In this document: positions 33,097 to 48,000 of the stretch, piece after piece
How the letters are laid out: the number at the start of each line of letters is the position of its first letter
Numbering within the stretch: position 1 is the stretch's first letter
Origin: Whitmania pigra
Lineage: Eukaryota > Annelida > Clitellata > Hirudinida > Haemopidae
Reading direction: 5' to 3'
Length of the DNA: 64,000 bases
Assembly (NCBI GenBank): GCA_021613335.1
Contig: JAJTWR010000299.1
Span: 722,501 to 786,500, forward strand
Notes under the pieces: generated by a model
Database searches by the model: none
Seen by the model: the letters and a program-made list of their open reading frames with translations, nothing else
What the model was told of the DNA's origin: nothing
Made by a program: the position numbers and the translations under genes

Positions 33097-33339
33097 GGTA
33101 AAACCGTTCGAGACGGACGCATACATTTTAATGAGATGCCAAGAAAAAATAAAGCTAACCCTAACCCATTCAGAGCCTAAAAATGCGGACCGATTTCCTC
33201 TAAAAAGAGATATCTCTAAAAATATTACGGATCAAAGATTTACTTTTACTCATTTTAGGCGGAGCCTAATTTGTTATGAGGTGGAGCTTTATTAAAGCAT
33301 CTCATTAAAATGTGTGCGTCCGTCTCGAACGGTTTTACC
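33097..33339. mobile_element. MITE-like element with 43-bp terminal inverted repeats
   Basis: Positions 33097-33139 and 33297-33339 are reverse complements over 43 bases with one mismatch (GCATACAT versus GCACACAT). The ends read GGTAAAACCGTTCGAGACGG. The 157-bp interior has no ORF and contains a 12-bp palindrome, AGAGATATCTCT at 33206-33217. No clear target duplication is seen. It lies just upstream of the first visible BPI-like exon. The superfamily cannot be assigned. Confidence 0.75.
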
Positions 33340-34400
33340 AGAAATTTAAAATTTAAACACCTTTTTAGAACTGAATTTTTATTCCACATCAAAATTCAAG
33401 ATATCATAAAATAATTAAAGATGAAAAAAATAAATGCAAACCTTCAAACAAATTTACAATTTCCAAGCAAAAATTGATGAAGGACAAGTAAATGAATAAA
33501 TAAAAATAACTAATTAGGCTAATTATATCACCTATTTGCTTGTGGAGTGAAAAATTACATGAACTTTTAAAATAAAAATATTTGAACCTCCAGAAATCAA
33601 TTTGGCTAAAAGCTAAGAAAAAAAGAAGAAAAAATCCATCTCCTAAATTTGAGCGAGGGTTTTCCCAATTGGAAAAAGTTGAAATGGCGATCCTGTTCCC
33701 TAGACGATTTTCAAAATTAATGAAAGTATGATAATATCCTAAAATTGTCAAATAATTACAAATGATTAATACTAACTACTTAAGCTGTAAAGTGACGATT
33801 TTGAAGCATCACTTTATTAACGAATCCTTTCAAAAAGCTTTGTTCTCAAGAAGGCTCTTGTTAGTTTAAAAGCAAATGCTATTGCTGGGAAATAGCTGCT
33901 GAAATTGTGAAAATAATTCATTTGTTTCCAAATTATGACGAATTACTTCATATTTCTGTTTTAATAATTTTATTGCCAAGGTGAGAGCATGCGCTGGATG
34001 CTCTTAAAAAGTCGATAAAGCGTTGAAATTGATCTAGTATGGAATAGGAGCGTATGAGAAGGGGAAGTCGGGTAATATTCAGGTAATTATATTTTTGTTT
34101 ATTTATATTTTATTCCTCCAAATCATCGAAGATCCAAGACGCATTAATTCAAATGTCGCCTTTTCTACCGTTAAACACAAACATCACAAGCTATCGATAT
34201 CGGATGTATTGGCGAAAGTTTGTAAAATTTGCATCGAAATACCAACAAAGCTAAAAGTTGCTTTGTATTTTCAAGAACTTTGGCCTTTAAGCAGACTTTG
34301 TTCGTCGAAGGAGACGGTGATGATGATGATGACGATGACGATGGTTGTGGAATACTATTACTAACACTGCTGCTGTATTTGATCGGACAATGTCTTACAG

Positions 34401-34484
34401 CTCTCAGCGAGGAGAATCAGGAGTGGTTTCTGAAACATGAACTCGTAAAGAAGAATAAGCTGATGCGCTTTCACTGGATCCAAG
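34401..34484 (+). other. Exon-like segment with strong splice sites
   Basis: An 84-base segment between TGTCTTACAG and AAG|GTAAGT, open in one frame and reading LSEENQEWFLKHELVKKNK then LMRFHWIQ, entering and leaving in phase 1. It may be a 5' exon of sacsin or of an unrelated gene. I do not recognise the peptide. Confidence 0.3.
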
Positions 34485-35329
34485 GTAAGTTCGTTTGGTG
34501 CACATGTTTTTCTAAGGATTTGTGGATTCTAGTTGCTTTTGTGTTTTAGTCGTTTCTTGTCGATTGCACTGGTATTGTTGTTGTTGTTGTTGTTGATCGC
34601 ATTGGTATTGGTGATTATTGGTTGACGAGACGTATGTCAAGATGAAATTAAGTTCACTAGGACGTCTGGATGCGCATTCGTCACATAAGTGCTCGTTATC
34701 GATGTTTCGACGCCTCCATAATTAATGGATGGCCACTAGTTAAGTGGTTATCTTTAGCTTTCGCATCATTATCAACATATTGCTGAACGTTCAACCTAGA
34801 AGTTCTTTAAAACTATGAAAGTCTTTCACACAATTTTTACGATGTTTATGCTTGCATTTAGTTACTAGTTATTCTCCAGCGTTGCCATCGCCGTCATCAT
34901 CTTCGTCATAGTCACCGACAAGGCCATAATCATCATCATCATCATCATCATGACCAGTCAAAGTCCCGTGATGTTATCGCTAGGCAATTCACGGCGATGA
35001 TGAATGAGAAGTCATTTAGCAGACCATCATCAATTCACCATTGAATTCACCACCTCATCGGCTGTCGTTGACGAATATAAATCGCTGGACCTTCGCAAAA
35101 CCTGATTTGATGGATTGAGAACTTTTGCGTGTTTCCTAAGTTGTTAAACGTAACCTAGTGCTGGAGATAACAAGCTATAATGGATGATTCCTGGATAAGG
35201 GCCGTCATCGGCATCTTCCTCATGTTCATCATCATCGCCGTCATCATCGTCGGTGTTCTAAACGACTTTTACATTTCTCTTGTCAGCACATCTGTTTATC
35301 TTCAGAAGGGATTCGAGCCTAGCTCGGCA

Positions 35330-35662
35330 TCATCGCCATTACCGCCATCACCATCATCTCCACCATCATCACCATCATCTCCACCATCACCATCATCTCC
35401 ATCATCTCCACCATCATCTCCGTCGTCATCACCATTATCATCACCATTATTGTCACCATTATTGTCACCATTATCGTCGCCATTATTGTCACCATTATCA
35501 TCACCATTATCGTCACCATTACAATCACCATTATTATCACCATTATCGTCACCATTATCATCACCATTGTCATCATCATCGCAACCGTTATCGTCGCCTC
35601 CATCATCGACATCATCTCGATCATCATCACCATTTCCAACAACATCATCATCATCATCACCA
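35330..35662. repeat. (CAT/CAC/CTC)n degenerate array
   Basis: About 330 bp of interrupted ATC trinucleotides with CACCATTAT higher-order units. Long frames on both strands (His-, Pro/Ser- and Met-rich) derive from it. Confidence 0.9.
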
Positions 35663-35789
35663 ACTCATTCTGACTCATGTGAACCTGGTGATGTCCCAAA
35701 ACCCTGCAAGGTTGTGTACTTTTATTTCTCCTGTCATTTGCTAACTTGACTGCTTTTAACATTTTATTGAGTCTACTGTTGCATTGAGG

Positions 35790-36011
<222 letters not shown>

Positions 36012-37005
36012 ATTGTCGTTGTTATTGTTGTTGTTTTTGTTGCTGTTTTTGTTGTTGCTGCGATCGCAATGGAGTTGTTAGGAGTGCAATTCAACAATTA
36101 GGATGATTGTGATATATTAGCATGAACGATGTGATCAGAGATTATTGTGATTAGATTAAATTGTAATTTTTCATTTTAATTTATTAACAGCTTATCAATT
36201 TAATATTCGTGCTGAAGAAAAGTCACATGTAAAAATCTTAAAATATTTTCTTTATCGCGCCATTAATACTGGAAATCACGCAAAAACTCACAGCCACGTG
36301 ACTTGGCGCCGAAAACTCAATTCATCTGCTTTTGTGGGCGTCCAACATTTATTTCCGTTCATTGGTCATCATGAACCTCTTGCAAAAGGACAATGTTACG
36401 TGACATTGCAGAGGCATTCGATGACAGCCTGTCTTTGTTCTGCTTTGAGGACTGAGTCACTTAGTTCAATTTAAATCTTCGTAATTTGAAAATATCGCTC
36501 AATTGATTTCAAACCTTCTGACGAATTTCAAAGGTTCTAGAAGTTCATTTCTTTTTTTTATGTGCTTTTGGTTGTTTAAAAATCGTTTTAGAAAGATTTA
36601 AAAGGTTGGAATTAAAATATGAATTTTTATTGTTCATAATTAAGCTATATATTATATTAACGTTTAAATTCACATTAATCTCACACTCTCACATAAACTA
36701 GATAAAATAGATTAATTTTATTATTAATGTACTTTTACAGAACAATTATCGGTCAACTCGATTTGATTATTATCACTTGATGCGAGGACGACGACGATGA
36801 TGATTAAATTAACATCATAATTAAGATATAAAAATTAAGATATATCACAAATGGATGATTAGAACTGCTAACAAGATGTAGTGTGGGTGGTAACAGAAAT
36901 CAGATTTAATTTTAATGTTAGCGCTAATCCATTTATAAACAATGTTAATCTTGAATGATATGAATAATTAGGAAATACTCTGTTTTACAGCCGTGAAGAA
37001 GATGA

Positions 37006-37045
37006 TAATAAAATAAAAATAATAATAATGATAATGATAATAATG

Positions 37046-37126
<81 letters not shown>

Positions 37127-37146
37127 TAATAATAATAATAATAATA

Positions 37147-37218
<72 letters not shown>

Positions 37219-37279
37219 ATAATAATAATAATAATAATAATAATATGATGATGACGATGATGATGGAGGTGATGATGAT
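37006..37279. repeat. (ATA)n microsatellite ending in (GAT)n
   Basis: About 240 bp of ATA units with occasional dropped bases, followed by GATGAT units. It lies 265 bp upstream of the first sacsin exon. Confidence 0.95.
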
Positions 37280-37543
37280 AATAATCCAGAATCACGACCC
37301 ATTCATTGCTGGTTGGTTATTTGCTTTTGGAGCACTTGTGACTTTTCACAATTCTAGAAATTCAGCGAAGGTGTTTGTACGGCCTGTGAAATTAGGATAT
37401 CGGGTTAAACTTGAAATTATGAAAAATTAGGATATCGAATTGAACTTGAAATTATGACATCGAGTTGAGTTGTACCTGAACTTTGGTTAGGGCTTCCTAG
37501 CAACTGGAAAGTGCCATGCAATGGATGAGGAAGAGTTCAACAG

Positions 37544-40401
37544 GGGTATCATTCTGCCACACTGCTCACCCAACTCAGGAAAATCCTTGACCAGTACCCT
37601 GACGATACTCAGATATTCAAGGTGAGAATTCGTTCTTGTTGAATGCCTCGTATTTTTCGTTGAAGTCAGTCTTTGGAATAATTTTTATTTATTTTTTAAT
37701 TTGACCATGTAAACTTTCATTTTGTACTTATTATTAAAAGGCTGTTTTTTTTTTTAAATTTTGGATCAGCTTGCTTACATTCTACATATGATCGTATTTC
37801 TGATATTCAAATGAATTATGAAGTTTAAAAGAAATTATTTATTTGTGTTATAATATTTTATTGCCTGAGCATAATTATCTGATTTGCACCTTTGCGAACC
37901 AGGAAATAACCACATTGAGACGTAATCAATAAATGTCATCGATTTTAGATTCTGTTGTCATGGAAACGTGATGTCATGGTAGACTTTTGATGACTTTGTG
38001 GAAAAATAATTATTGAAAGTTATCAAGTGTTTGTTAATTATTTTAAATAAAATATTCATTAGTACGGTCATCATCATTATCATCATCATCAGCAGCAGCA
38101 TCGTCGTCTTCATCATCATCATCACAAGTATAATCGTCTTGTTAACGAATGTTGCGAGATTATCGTAATAACCATTAAGGTTTATTCATCACTGCAGTGA
38201 TGAAGATGATTATTATCATTGATTCATCATTTTTTTGGATGATGAATATTCATCATCATCAACAACGAAATCATTATCACAATCGCAATATGGTTATCGG
38301 CGAATAATAGGCATAGAGAAGGTAATTATTTCGTTGTGAGGAAGGGGCGTCATATGATAAACATGTTCATAATTAATTTTTCGTGGATGGAAATTCTTTA
38401 ACGGATGTTTAAATAAATGTGCTTTTATTTTTAAGTCCGAAGAAAATTTGTTGATCAACTCTTAAAATGCATTGTAAAATAACTTGCAAAGAGATTTTAT
38501 CTCATAAAACCATAAACACTCCACTCACTTGAGATCAATTGAATTTCAAATGAAAACATCTTCAATAACTTAGACTGTTGTGCTTCAAATGGCTTTAGAA
38601 CCTGCCACGTTATCTTGCGCTGTGTTATCAAATGTTCTCTTTTTTTTGTCCTGGCTTGAAGTAGGCAATTTCTTGAAGAGTTTGAAGATATTCTCGAAGA
38701 TGATTTGAGTCATTCATGAATAAACTCTTCATCAATTCAGATTTAAATTCAGACATAATTATGAAAAGTTAAGAGCTCTTACTCATATTGTTATTATTGT
38801 TGTTGTTGGAAAAATATCGGTGCACATATGTTAATTAGGTTATTGTGTTACAAAACTGTTTGTTACTGTTAGGGTATAATTTAAATTTATTATTTCGTTA
38901 CATTTACATAGTAGCAATTAATTAATTAATTAGCGTGCCTGTAATTAAAACCAAACCCATTCCCAATCGCACTTTGGATTTGGCGCCTGTGGCTGATCGC
39001 CGTCCCCATGAGACAGGTGTTTGTCAAAAGGAGTGACAAGCTTCATTCAGTGCTTTAGATCTTTTTGGTGCCAGCACTTTCGGAAATGACCGTTTGTCTG
39101 GTTGGAAGGTGAAGCACTTTTCTTGCACTGACTTTGCTGATGATAATGGTGATATTGGTGATGTGGCTGATGATATTGGTTATATTACCGATGATATTAA
39201 TGATGTTGTTGATGATATCGATGATGTGTCTGTTAATAAGGTGTTATCGGTGTTTATATCAACTCCAAGTTCCCTTGTTTATGAACATGCTTAAATGTTT
39301 ACGTATCATACTTTCATGTTGTTAATTGGCTTTTCATGTTTTTCTCGGAATAATTGCAAACAATTACAAGACATCCTGTTTTCCGAAGACTGTTAATTAC
39401 TTCAGAGCCATTTTAAACTATCTCGGGATTTCTTAAATGATAAAATTAGACAAAATAATAAGTAAGCCATCTTGTTAACAGCCCTTAATTCTTAACTCCA
39501 CTTTCTGAAGGAATTGATCCAAAATGCCGAAGATGCAAGGGCCACCGAGGTGAAGTTCTTGTACGACAGGTGTGTTCATGGAAGGGACTCCAAGCAGCTC
39601 TTCAGCCCCGGGTTCGATAAATACCAGGTTAGATTCAGAAAATAATTCATGTGGAAATGATTCCTGCGAGAAACTGCCGACTTTTGGTTTATGATTGAGA
39701 GCAATTACTTAGTTTGAACACGTAAAATGTAATGCGTTTACACCGAGAACAATGGCGAACATTATATTGCGATTAATATTATAAATTGCATACATTATTC
39801 GGCGTGCAAGTTGGCTAAGAGAGTGACGTTCCTGCGAACGACAGTAAAAGCAACAGTCGTTACGTGTCGTTTTCGCAACCCAGCCTGCAACGGCGCTATA
39901 CAAATGGTTGAGCGTCCTTAACGCTTGCGCTTATGGCCCTATGCAAATAAACTTATCACTATCATTATCATTGCGTCATATTTATCGGTTAAATTATAAT
40001 TTATATTTTTTAATTATTAATTATAACATAGCGCTTGGGGGGATGAAATCGGCTATTTAGGATCATTTGTCTACTATAAATAATTTTATTATTAAAATTA
40101 ATATTGGGATTATTATTATTAGGATTATGAGTATGAGGATTATTAGGATATGAGGATTAGTATTCTTAGGATGAGCGAGGAGGAGGCTTATTATTAGGAT
40201 TATTATAGTATTATTAGCGTATTATTAGGATTATTATTAGGATTATTATTATTATTATTTAGTATTATTATGTTATTATTATTATTATTTTATATTATTA
40301 TTCTTATTATTATTATTATTATTATATTATTTCTATTATTATTATTATTATGATTATTATGATTATCTTCGTATTATTATTTATTATTATTATTATTATT
40401 C

Positions 40402-40451
<50 letters not shown>

Positions 40452-40453
40452 GA

Positions 40454-40488
<35 letters not shown>

Positions 40489-41978
40489 TTTATTATTATT
40501 ATTCTTATTATTATTCTTATTATTATTATATTTTATTATTATTATTATTATATTTTATTATTATTATCCTCATTCTCGACCCAATTGACCTCCAAGGTCA
40601 ATTAAAATTCGAGAGCATCCATACCAAGTACATCCTCGTGTAAAAGTGAACGACAACTTTTGGCACGCTCTGCAAACGCGAGTCGATGTTTGGTTCAGTG
40701 GTGAGTCCCTATTTCAGAATGTCTGACAAGAATAACAATAACAATAACAAGAATAACATTCAGCGGTCTGCTTGTACTGCGAATGATTTAGGAACATTCC
40801 AAAACGTGCGCGCGGCGCCAGTAAAAAAAATCTTCTCTTGTACATTTTAAAAGATATTTTCAACGAATCTCGCAAGAAATAGCCAACTATCATTTGAAAA
40901 ATGATGTGTTGGGTAAAACTATTCACAACGGCATGTTGATATCCAGGTTAGCCGTGAGAAATGGCACAATTCGTCGTATTTTGAAGTGAGCTAATGCTTC
41001 TATGAATAAGTGACGTGCCCAGTTAGTCGGTAATTGTTGGTTATTTTTAGTCGACGTGTTGAGTTTTTTGAAATTATTTGTCTGCTGTAATTGTCAGCTA
41101 CAATTATCCGTCGGATGGATGTATCTGCGCGTTTCCTAAAGAAATAAATAAGTCGTAAATTGTGAAATTGTAACAGAAATAAATATCCTGTTGTGGCTTA
41201 ATTGTGCAAGTCTCAAGGCCTGCCTTCCTTCACGTTCAAGGCTACCTGAATGGGGAACACTTTTCGAGTGCTGATAAATTTTAATAAAGATTGAATTATT
41301 AAAAAAAAAATTTTTTTATTTTGTATCTTAATTGGGTTGTTATATTTTAATGTTACAAAAGTTTTGACAATTTACATTTTCTCAGGCTCAGTTGCGGTTT
41401 CGTCATTGTGTTGGTTGCTAATTAACATACAATTTGCATATTCAAATTGATACCAGCACATCTCACGAGGTTCTAAAAATTACCAACAATTACCAATCTG
41501 ATTTGAAATTTCAAGTCTCAGAAACAAAAATAACTCTTCGATAATAGTGAATATTTGAATATTTTATTTCATTCAACAGATTTTATAAACACAAAAAGTA
41601 CTTCTACTAGAGGGCACGATTGTAAATTATATAGGAAGGCCTCGGGAAACTTGAAAAACAATTATTTCAGCTCAGGGGTGGTTTCCTTATGGAATAAACT
41701 AGATAAGGAAACCATCCGTGCAGACACAGCAGATAAATTTAAAATGTACTTAAGTAAATTAGGTTGTTAGGACTAAAAAGAGTGGTTATTACACAGATCC
41801 AGATCTTCTTAACCACTATAAATAATTGTTATGTTATGTTATGTTATTTGTTACTGCTAATAGATCTAACAAATTTAATAGATTTAATAGGTTTGCTGTT
41901 AAATTAGGAATTAGTAAAGACAAGAAAGTGCTTTCAAGTTGCAGTTATCTGTTAATTTATTTTAAAATTCAAAATTGC

Positions 41979-42039
<61 letters not shown>

Positions 42040-45000
42040 TTTTAATAAATAAGTGAAATATCAAAAATTCAATTACTTATTTTATTCATTGAATTGCAAC
42101 AAATTGTTTGCCTACTGTTGGTTCATCTTGATGAACATCCACAAGGATCAATTCATATTTTAATTATTTTACAAACATTCAAAATATATTTATAGCTGCT
42201 TTATAACAACATTTAAATTTATTAAGTTAAACTTAACGATATAAAAAATACTTGCAATTCCCGATTACATAAGGATCAGTTACCTAGTTTTATAAAAATG
42301 CAAAAAATATCGACATTTGTCGTCAACGCATTTATCATCTGCAAAAGATCTTTTCAGATCATCAAGCGGCAACAATAACATGAAGAATAATTAATTTCTT
42401 TAAGTCTGACATGCATTTGTTGAGTGCAGAAAGATTGATTCCTGGTCAAATTGATCAAATAGAGTCTCTTGGTGATTTATACTTTCTGTTGATTGATTGA
42501 ATTCATTGGAGATATTTGCAGCACGAAATTATGATAATCATTTTTTAAAATTGTGTTTAAAATCTAGAATAATATATATGCAGGCGTCCGCAAGTAATGA
42601 AAAGGAACATTGCATTACATAATAGTACTGATACTGCATAATAATAATAATAAGACTTGTTCAGCTTTATAAATAGAATTTGAAAAATCTGAATCATGGG
42701 TGTTCCTTTTAGACTTGTATATAATATATAATATATGTAATATTATGATATATATTATATTATTAAAATATAATAATATTATAAAATTATTAGAAATTGT
42801 GTATATTACGTAGAGTTGTATAGAATTACTTTGTTATTTTTACAATCATTTTGATTTGGCTCAGCAGGGTCTGTTATTATAAATTATCTGTTTGTTTTTA
42901 TGGTCTGCCTGTTGCTCTTGTTTGTGTTCAGTCTGTTCATCATTCTGTGGCTTAATATGAACTGTTATTATAAATTAAATAATAATACAAATTATAAACA
43001 AACAACACTGATCTTAATGAAAGTATCGATGAATTGAATAAGATCGATAACGCAAAACACACGACGCCTCTTTTTTTTATTATAGTTGACACATTCAACA
43101 CACCAAATATCTAAAATACAATAAACACGTACAACCCATTAAATACCTACAAGACATTCAAGACATTAAGTACTCTGTGATAATTGAACATAAACGCAAA
43201 CAATCTTCAGGGATCAGCTTTGTATGCCTTCAACAACGGCGTTTTCAGCGAGGAAGATTGGAAGGGGCTGAGGATGATGTGTGAGAGCATAAAACATGGA
43301 GACCCTTTCAAAGTTGGATACTTCGGCATGGGATTCAAGTCCGTTTTTCACTTTACAGGTTCTTGTCTCACCTGTTTGTCCTATTACGTTGAAAGTTATT
43401 GTTAAGTTTTTTTTTTAAATCAATAAATGGGAATTCCAGATTTACCGAGCGTAATAAGTGGAGACAAGTTGGCTTACATAGATCCACAGAAGCAGTTCTT
43501 CAATGCTTCCAGTCGTGCGTGGAACTTATCCAACCATCCGGAACTCCTGGATGAGTTCAAGCACCAGGTTGATCCCTACTTGGGGATCTTTGGTTGCAAC
43601 GAAGAAACTTTCACGAAAGGTGAATACCGAGGCACGCTGTTTCGGTTTCCCCTCAGACTTGTAAGCAGTAATTGATCAGTTAATCAATCGATTCTGAATA
43701 TTAAGTACAATTAAATTATAATGTTGTCATAGAGACCATCTCAGCTGTCCTCTCAACCTTACAGCCATGACAAAGTGGTTGCCCTGATTGAAAGTTTCAG
43801 ATCAGAAGCTCATCTCCTGCCTTTGTTTTTGCGACACATCGAGTCCATAGAAATCTACCAAAGAGATTCTACAGCTTCAGAACCTCGCCTGTTATTTTCC
43901 GTGAGAATCTCCCCTCAGTGCCTTCACGAAGTTCGAGAGAGCAGAAACGACTTCATGATGAAAACCAAAAAGAGTTTGGATTTCCTCAACAAGCCTATCA
44001 TATCGACTCACAAACTTGTCATCGAAACAAACAGCTCCACGTCAACTTCGGTCCACCACAAGTTTCTGGTTTGCAATTATTTCTGCGGCAATCAACTTTC
44101 GGCTTCCTTCATAAATCTCCTGAAAGACAGCGACCTAAACTACCTGCCCTGGGTGGGTGCAGCGATGCCTTTGATGGATACTGAATTGGACGGAGAGGCT
44201 GATGACGGACGTTTCTTCTGCTTCCTGCCCCTGAACCTCGAAGAAGGTTATTCGTCAGGTCTGACGGTCCACCTGAATGGATTTTTTGCTTTGGAACAAA
44301 ACAGGAAACATCTGAAATGGCCAGGTGCTTACGCGAACAGATCGAGAGACGATTTGATGGATAAGAGGGTTCGCTGGAACGTCTGTCTGGTGAAGGAAGC
44401 TCTTCCAAAGTGTTACTTCCATCTTATCCGAGAAGCCATCCGCCTGAACAGTCTCAGAGCTGATCTCCAGCAAGTCAATGGACACGACCACGCAATCATC
44501 GTAACAGAACAGATGATTTACAAGGCGTTTCCAAACTTCGAGACAATCGATCGACGATGGGAAAGCCTCCTTGTACCTCTGTACACGGAACTCTTGAGGC
44601 AACCCTGCATCAAGACGGCAGGCCAATGGGTCGAGCCTCAAAATGCTGTTTTCCACACCCTCGATCCTGAAAGAGATCTGTCGAAAATCATTCTGGAAAT
44701 ATTGTCCGAAAATTCCGTGAGAGTTGCCTGTGTCCCGCCTCACGTCTTTCGCGCCGTAAAGAAGTGTTGTCGCATCAATGTGTCGGAAGTTTCTCCTTCA
44801 TTGGTGGCAAATTCTTGTCGTTCGTTGCAGAGATCAACGAGGATGTCGGTATTCGACAAACTGACTGCAAACCAGAAACTAGAGTTACTGCGTTACTTCG
44901 TAACCCACAACAAATTCGATGCTTTGGACGGCCTGGATTTGCTACCTTTGCAGGATGGTTCCTTCCAAACTTTCCACTACAATCCAAAGAAAGCAGATCG

Positions 45001-48000
45001 AACCATTTATATCGCTACTGATCAACACCTCATGAAGCTCCTCCCAGGGGCTGAAAAGGATTTTCTTCTTGTAGGATTGGACGAAGAAATAACCAAACTT
45101 CTCTTAAAAGCCTCTTTGAAGGGTATTTATGCGTTTATAAAATGTACCCTAAAGAACTTAATACTAAATATTTTTTTTAAAGTAATATTTATTTATATTT
45201 TTTGTTTACGCTTCTAAGCGAATTATATTTTCTAGGAATGACTCAACTAAAACCTTTGGACCCTGAAGCCGTTGCCGATTTAATTCCGAAATGTTTTCCT
45301 GTCAAACTACGAAACAAGATTGGAAAATCATGCGAAGCGATAGAATGGATGCCAGGTTCAACTGGACATCCAGATGAGGGGTGGTTGGAGTCAGTGTGGA
45401 ATTTTCTGATCAACCACTCCCCTCGAGATCTTTCGAAGGTGGAGAAACTTCCACTTTTGCCGGTGAAGACGTATTTTAACGAATCTGGAGAAAAAGTAGT
45501 CGAGCTGTTTCCGTTGCTCGATAACCGGAACGTTCGAATTCTGAGATCCATCGAAGAGATGAAGCTTGGAAAAGAAACCGAGGACATCCTCGTGAAATTA
45601 GGAATTTCAGTTTTAGACGAAATACCGGAATACATCCGACTGCATCCTCTGGCAGTGAGGAATTTCGTGCTTCTTCCGAATTATTTAGGCATTTTGAAAG
45701 CTTTGGACAAGTTGTGCAGGATTCACGACTTGAAAAAAGTTCTGGAGGCAATGAGATTCAACACGTCTGAAGAAGATAAAAGAAAGCTGAGAGAACTTTT
45801 TTCAAAAATTTCTCCGTATGAAGTTCATGATGACTTCAGATTCCTGTTGGAACATCTTCCTCTTTTTGAAGCCGTTACAACATCCGCCAAAAGCCAGTCG
45901 TCTGAGTCTAAATTTGTTTCGTTCCGAGAATGTCGTGTTGCCGCTCCATTCGAAAGAATTGACTTTCCACTGAGCAGTCTTTTGCTCGATATTTCTGACG
46001 TCAGCTCACAATCTTTAGGAAAATTGTTAGGAGTTCAACAGCTGAATCTTGTCCAATTGTTGATAAAAGTCGTTTTTAGAGACATAGAAGAAGCTTATTA
46101 CGACCGCGAACAGATCAAGGAAGTGATGCTTCACGTTCTCAAATTGTACCACAGGTGCGTATTGCTAATTCCGGAAATAATTTAACTGATCAATAATTAC
46201 TTGAGATTGCCATTTTGTTTCAGGTTTAATGAGTCGGATGCAAGTGCTTTGAAGAATTCATTGCAATCACTGCCATTCATTGAAAGAAACGATCTCTTCG
46301 TACGAGTTTCTCATTTCTTCAGCCCGGAAAATGAATTGACGAAAAAATTATTCGCCCACGAAAAACGATTCCCCGACAAGGATTACTTAGATCCGCTGGT
46401 ACTACCGGTGCTGAAAGAAATTGGCCTCCGGAGTTTGGAAAGCATCGATGCAGAAGATATCCGAGAAGCGGCGGAAAGTGTGGAATTTTTTTCCGACAGC
46501 ATGGAGAATGAAGAAGGCAGGTTTAGAGAGGTTACGATAAATTCACTGGAAGAAAAGTCAGCTGCCATAGTAGAAATATTTCAAAGATTTCCAGAAAAAC
46601 TCTCCGAAGAATGCAGTAGTGGAGCACCATTGGGATCAGCGTTGAGATCGATAAAATGGACAGTCTATGAACAACACAGACCTCCTTTGTATCCAAAATC
46701 TTTGCTGTGGTATGGCAATGAGAAGGATTCTAAAACGATTGGCAGATTTATGATGCCTATTAATATGACGTCTCTCAAGTATGCTTCCCTGGCCGGTTCC
46801 GTATTACCGATATCAACATCAAATATTTCTTTTGAACTGGAACAAGCTCTGGGCTGGGGAGATCCACCTGGACTTGACGTTGTCGTCAAACATTTAAAAA
46901 ATGTCATTACGTCCTATTCTAATCAGGAGAAAATGGCTTATTCGGAAATAGTGAGATGCATTTACTCGGAACTGTCAAATCATCCTGTCGACGACGTCAG
47001 ACGAGCGCTAGAAGTTCACGAAGTTCCAAAGGAATGGATTTGGACAGGAGAGGTTAATTGACATTTATTGAATCAACTTCTCGTGCCTTAAATTTTTACA
47101 TTAAATGTTTATATTTAAATTATAATTGGAATATATTTTTTTTCGATTAAAGGGGTTCGTTTCCGAATACAGAGTCGTCATCAACCAGCCTTTCATGGAC
47201 TTGAGACCTTTCATATTCAATATTCCCCTTGAAATCAACTCCGTCGCTGAGTTTTTAGAAAAAACTGCCAACTTAAAAAAGTCATGTTGCCTCACAGATG
47301 TTCTCAAACTCATCCGAGAAAAACATGAAAATTTAAACGGCAACAAAGGAAGCTCAAAAAATGGATTCTCGCTTGCTGACATCAGAAAAGATCTTCACTT
47401 GTGCGTCTGCATTCTCAACGAACTCAAGTCACTCGTTCAAAGCTGCGAAAGCGATGAGAAAAAGTCAAATTTATTGGAAGATTTCCGGCAACATTTATGT
47501 CTGCCCACTCTTATTGAAAATTCTAATTCACTGAAGTTGGCACCTCTTAGCGACTGCACATTTTGTGATGAAGAATGGCTACGTCAAGGTGGTGACATAT
47601 AGCGGAAGTTTCCTACCAATATTTGTTCTTACCACTAAATCATTATCCTCACTTTGTAGGGTACAATATTTCCGAATTTGGAATCAACGACGAAGATTCC
47701 TGCTCCATTTCTCTCGTTCATCCTAACGTTCCAGCCAGCACTTCCGAGGCTCTTGGAGTTCCGACGCTGATGTCGAGGATGCTGGACGCCGAGGAATTGG
47801 ACATCAGTTTCGGACAATCGGATTCTTTGACTCATCGGTTGAACACCTTAATTCTCGAATATGCTGACGGATTTGCTATACCGAAAGAGTTGGTTCAAAA
47901 TGCTGATGATGCCGGTGCAACAGAGGTGAGTCTTTTAATTTGCCAATTTTTTTTATTTATTTTAGTTGTTGATTTGTATGATTATAAATTACTTGTTAAT

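Larger units (their letters stand above)
39628..43210 (+). other. Sacsin intron with repeats
   Basis: A 3.6-kb intron inside SRR1, holding a dispersed-repeat candidate, two ATT arrays and the 3' remnant of a non-LTR retrotransposon. The rest is AT-rich without recognisable features. Confidence 0.7.

Noticed and set aside
35180..35762. Frames on both strands, one with an N-terminal hydrophobic stretch
   Set aside because: Nearly all of the length is CAT/CAC repeat. The hydrophobic start is itself ATC/GTC-rich, and no splice or family evidence exists.
43918..44743. Open frames on the opposite strand and alternate frames of sacsin exons
   Set aside because: They are shadows of a long coding exon.
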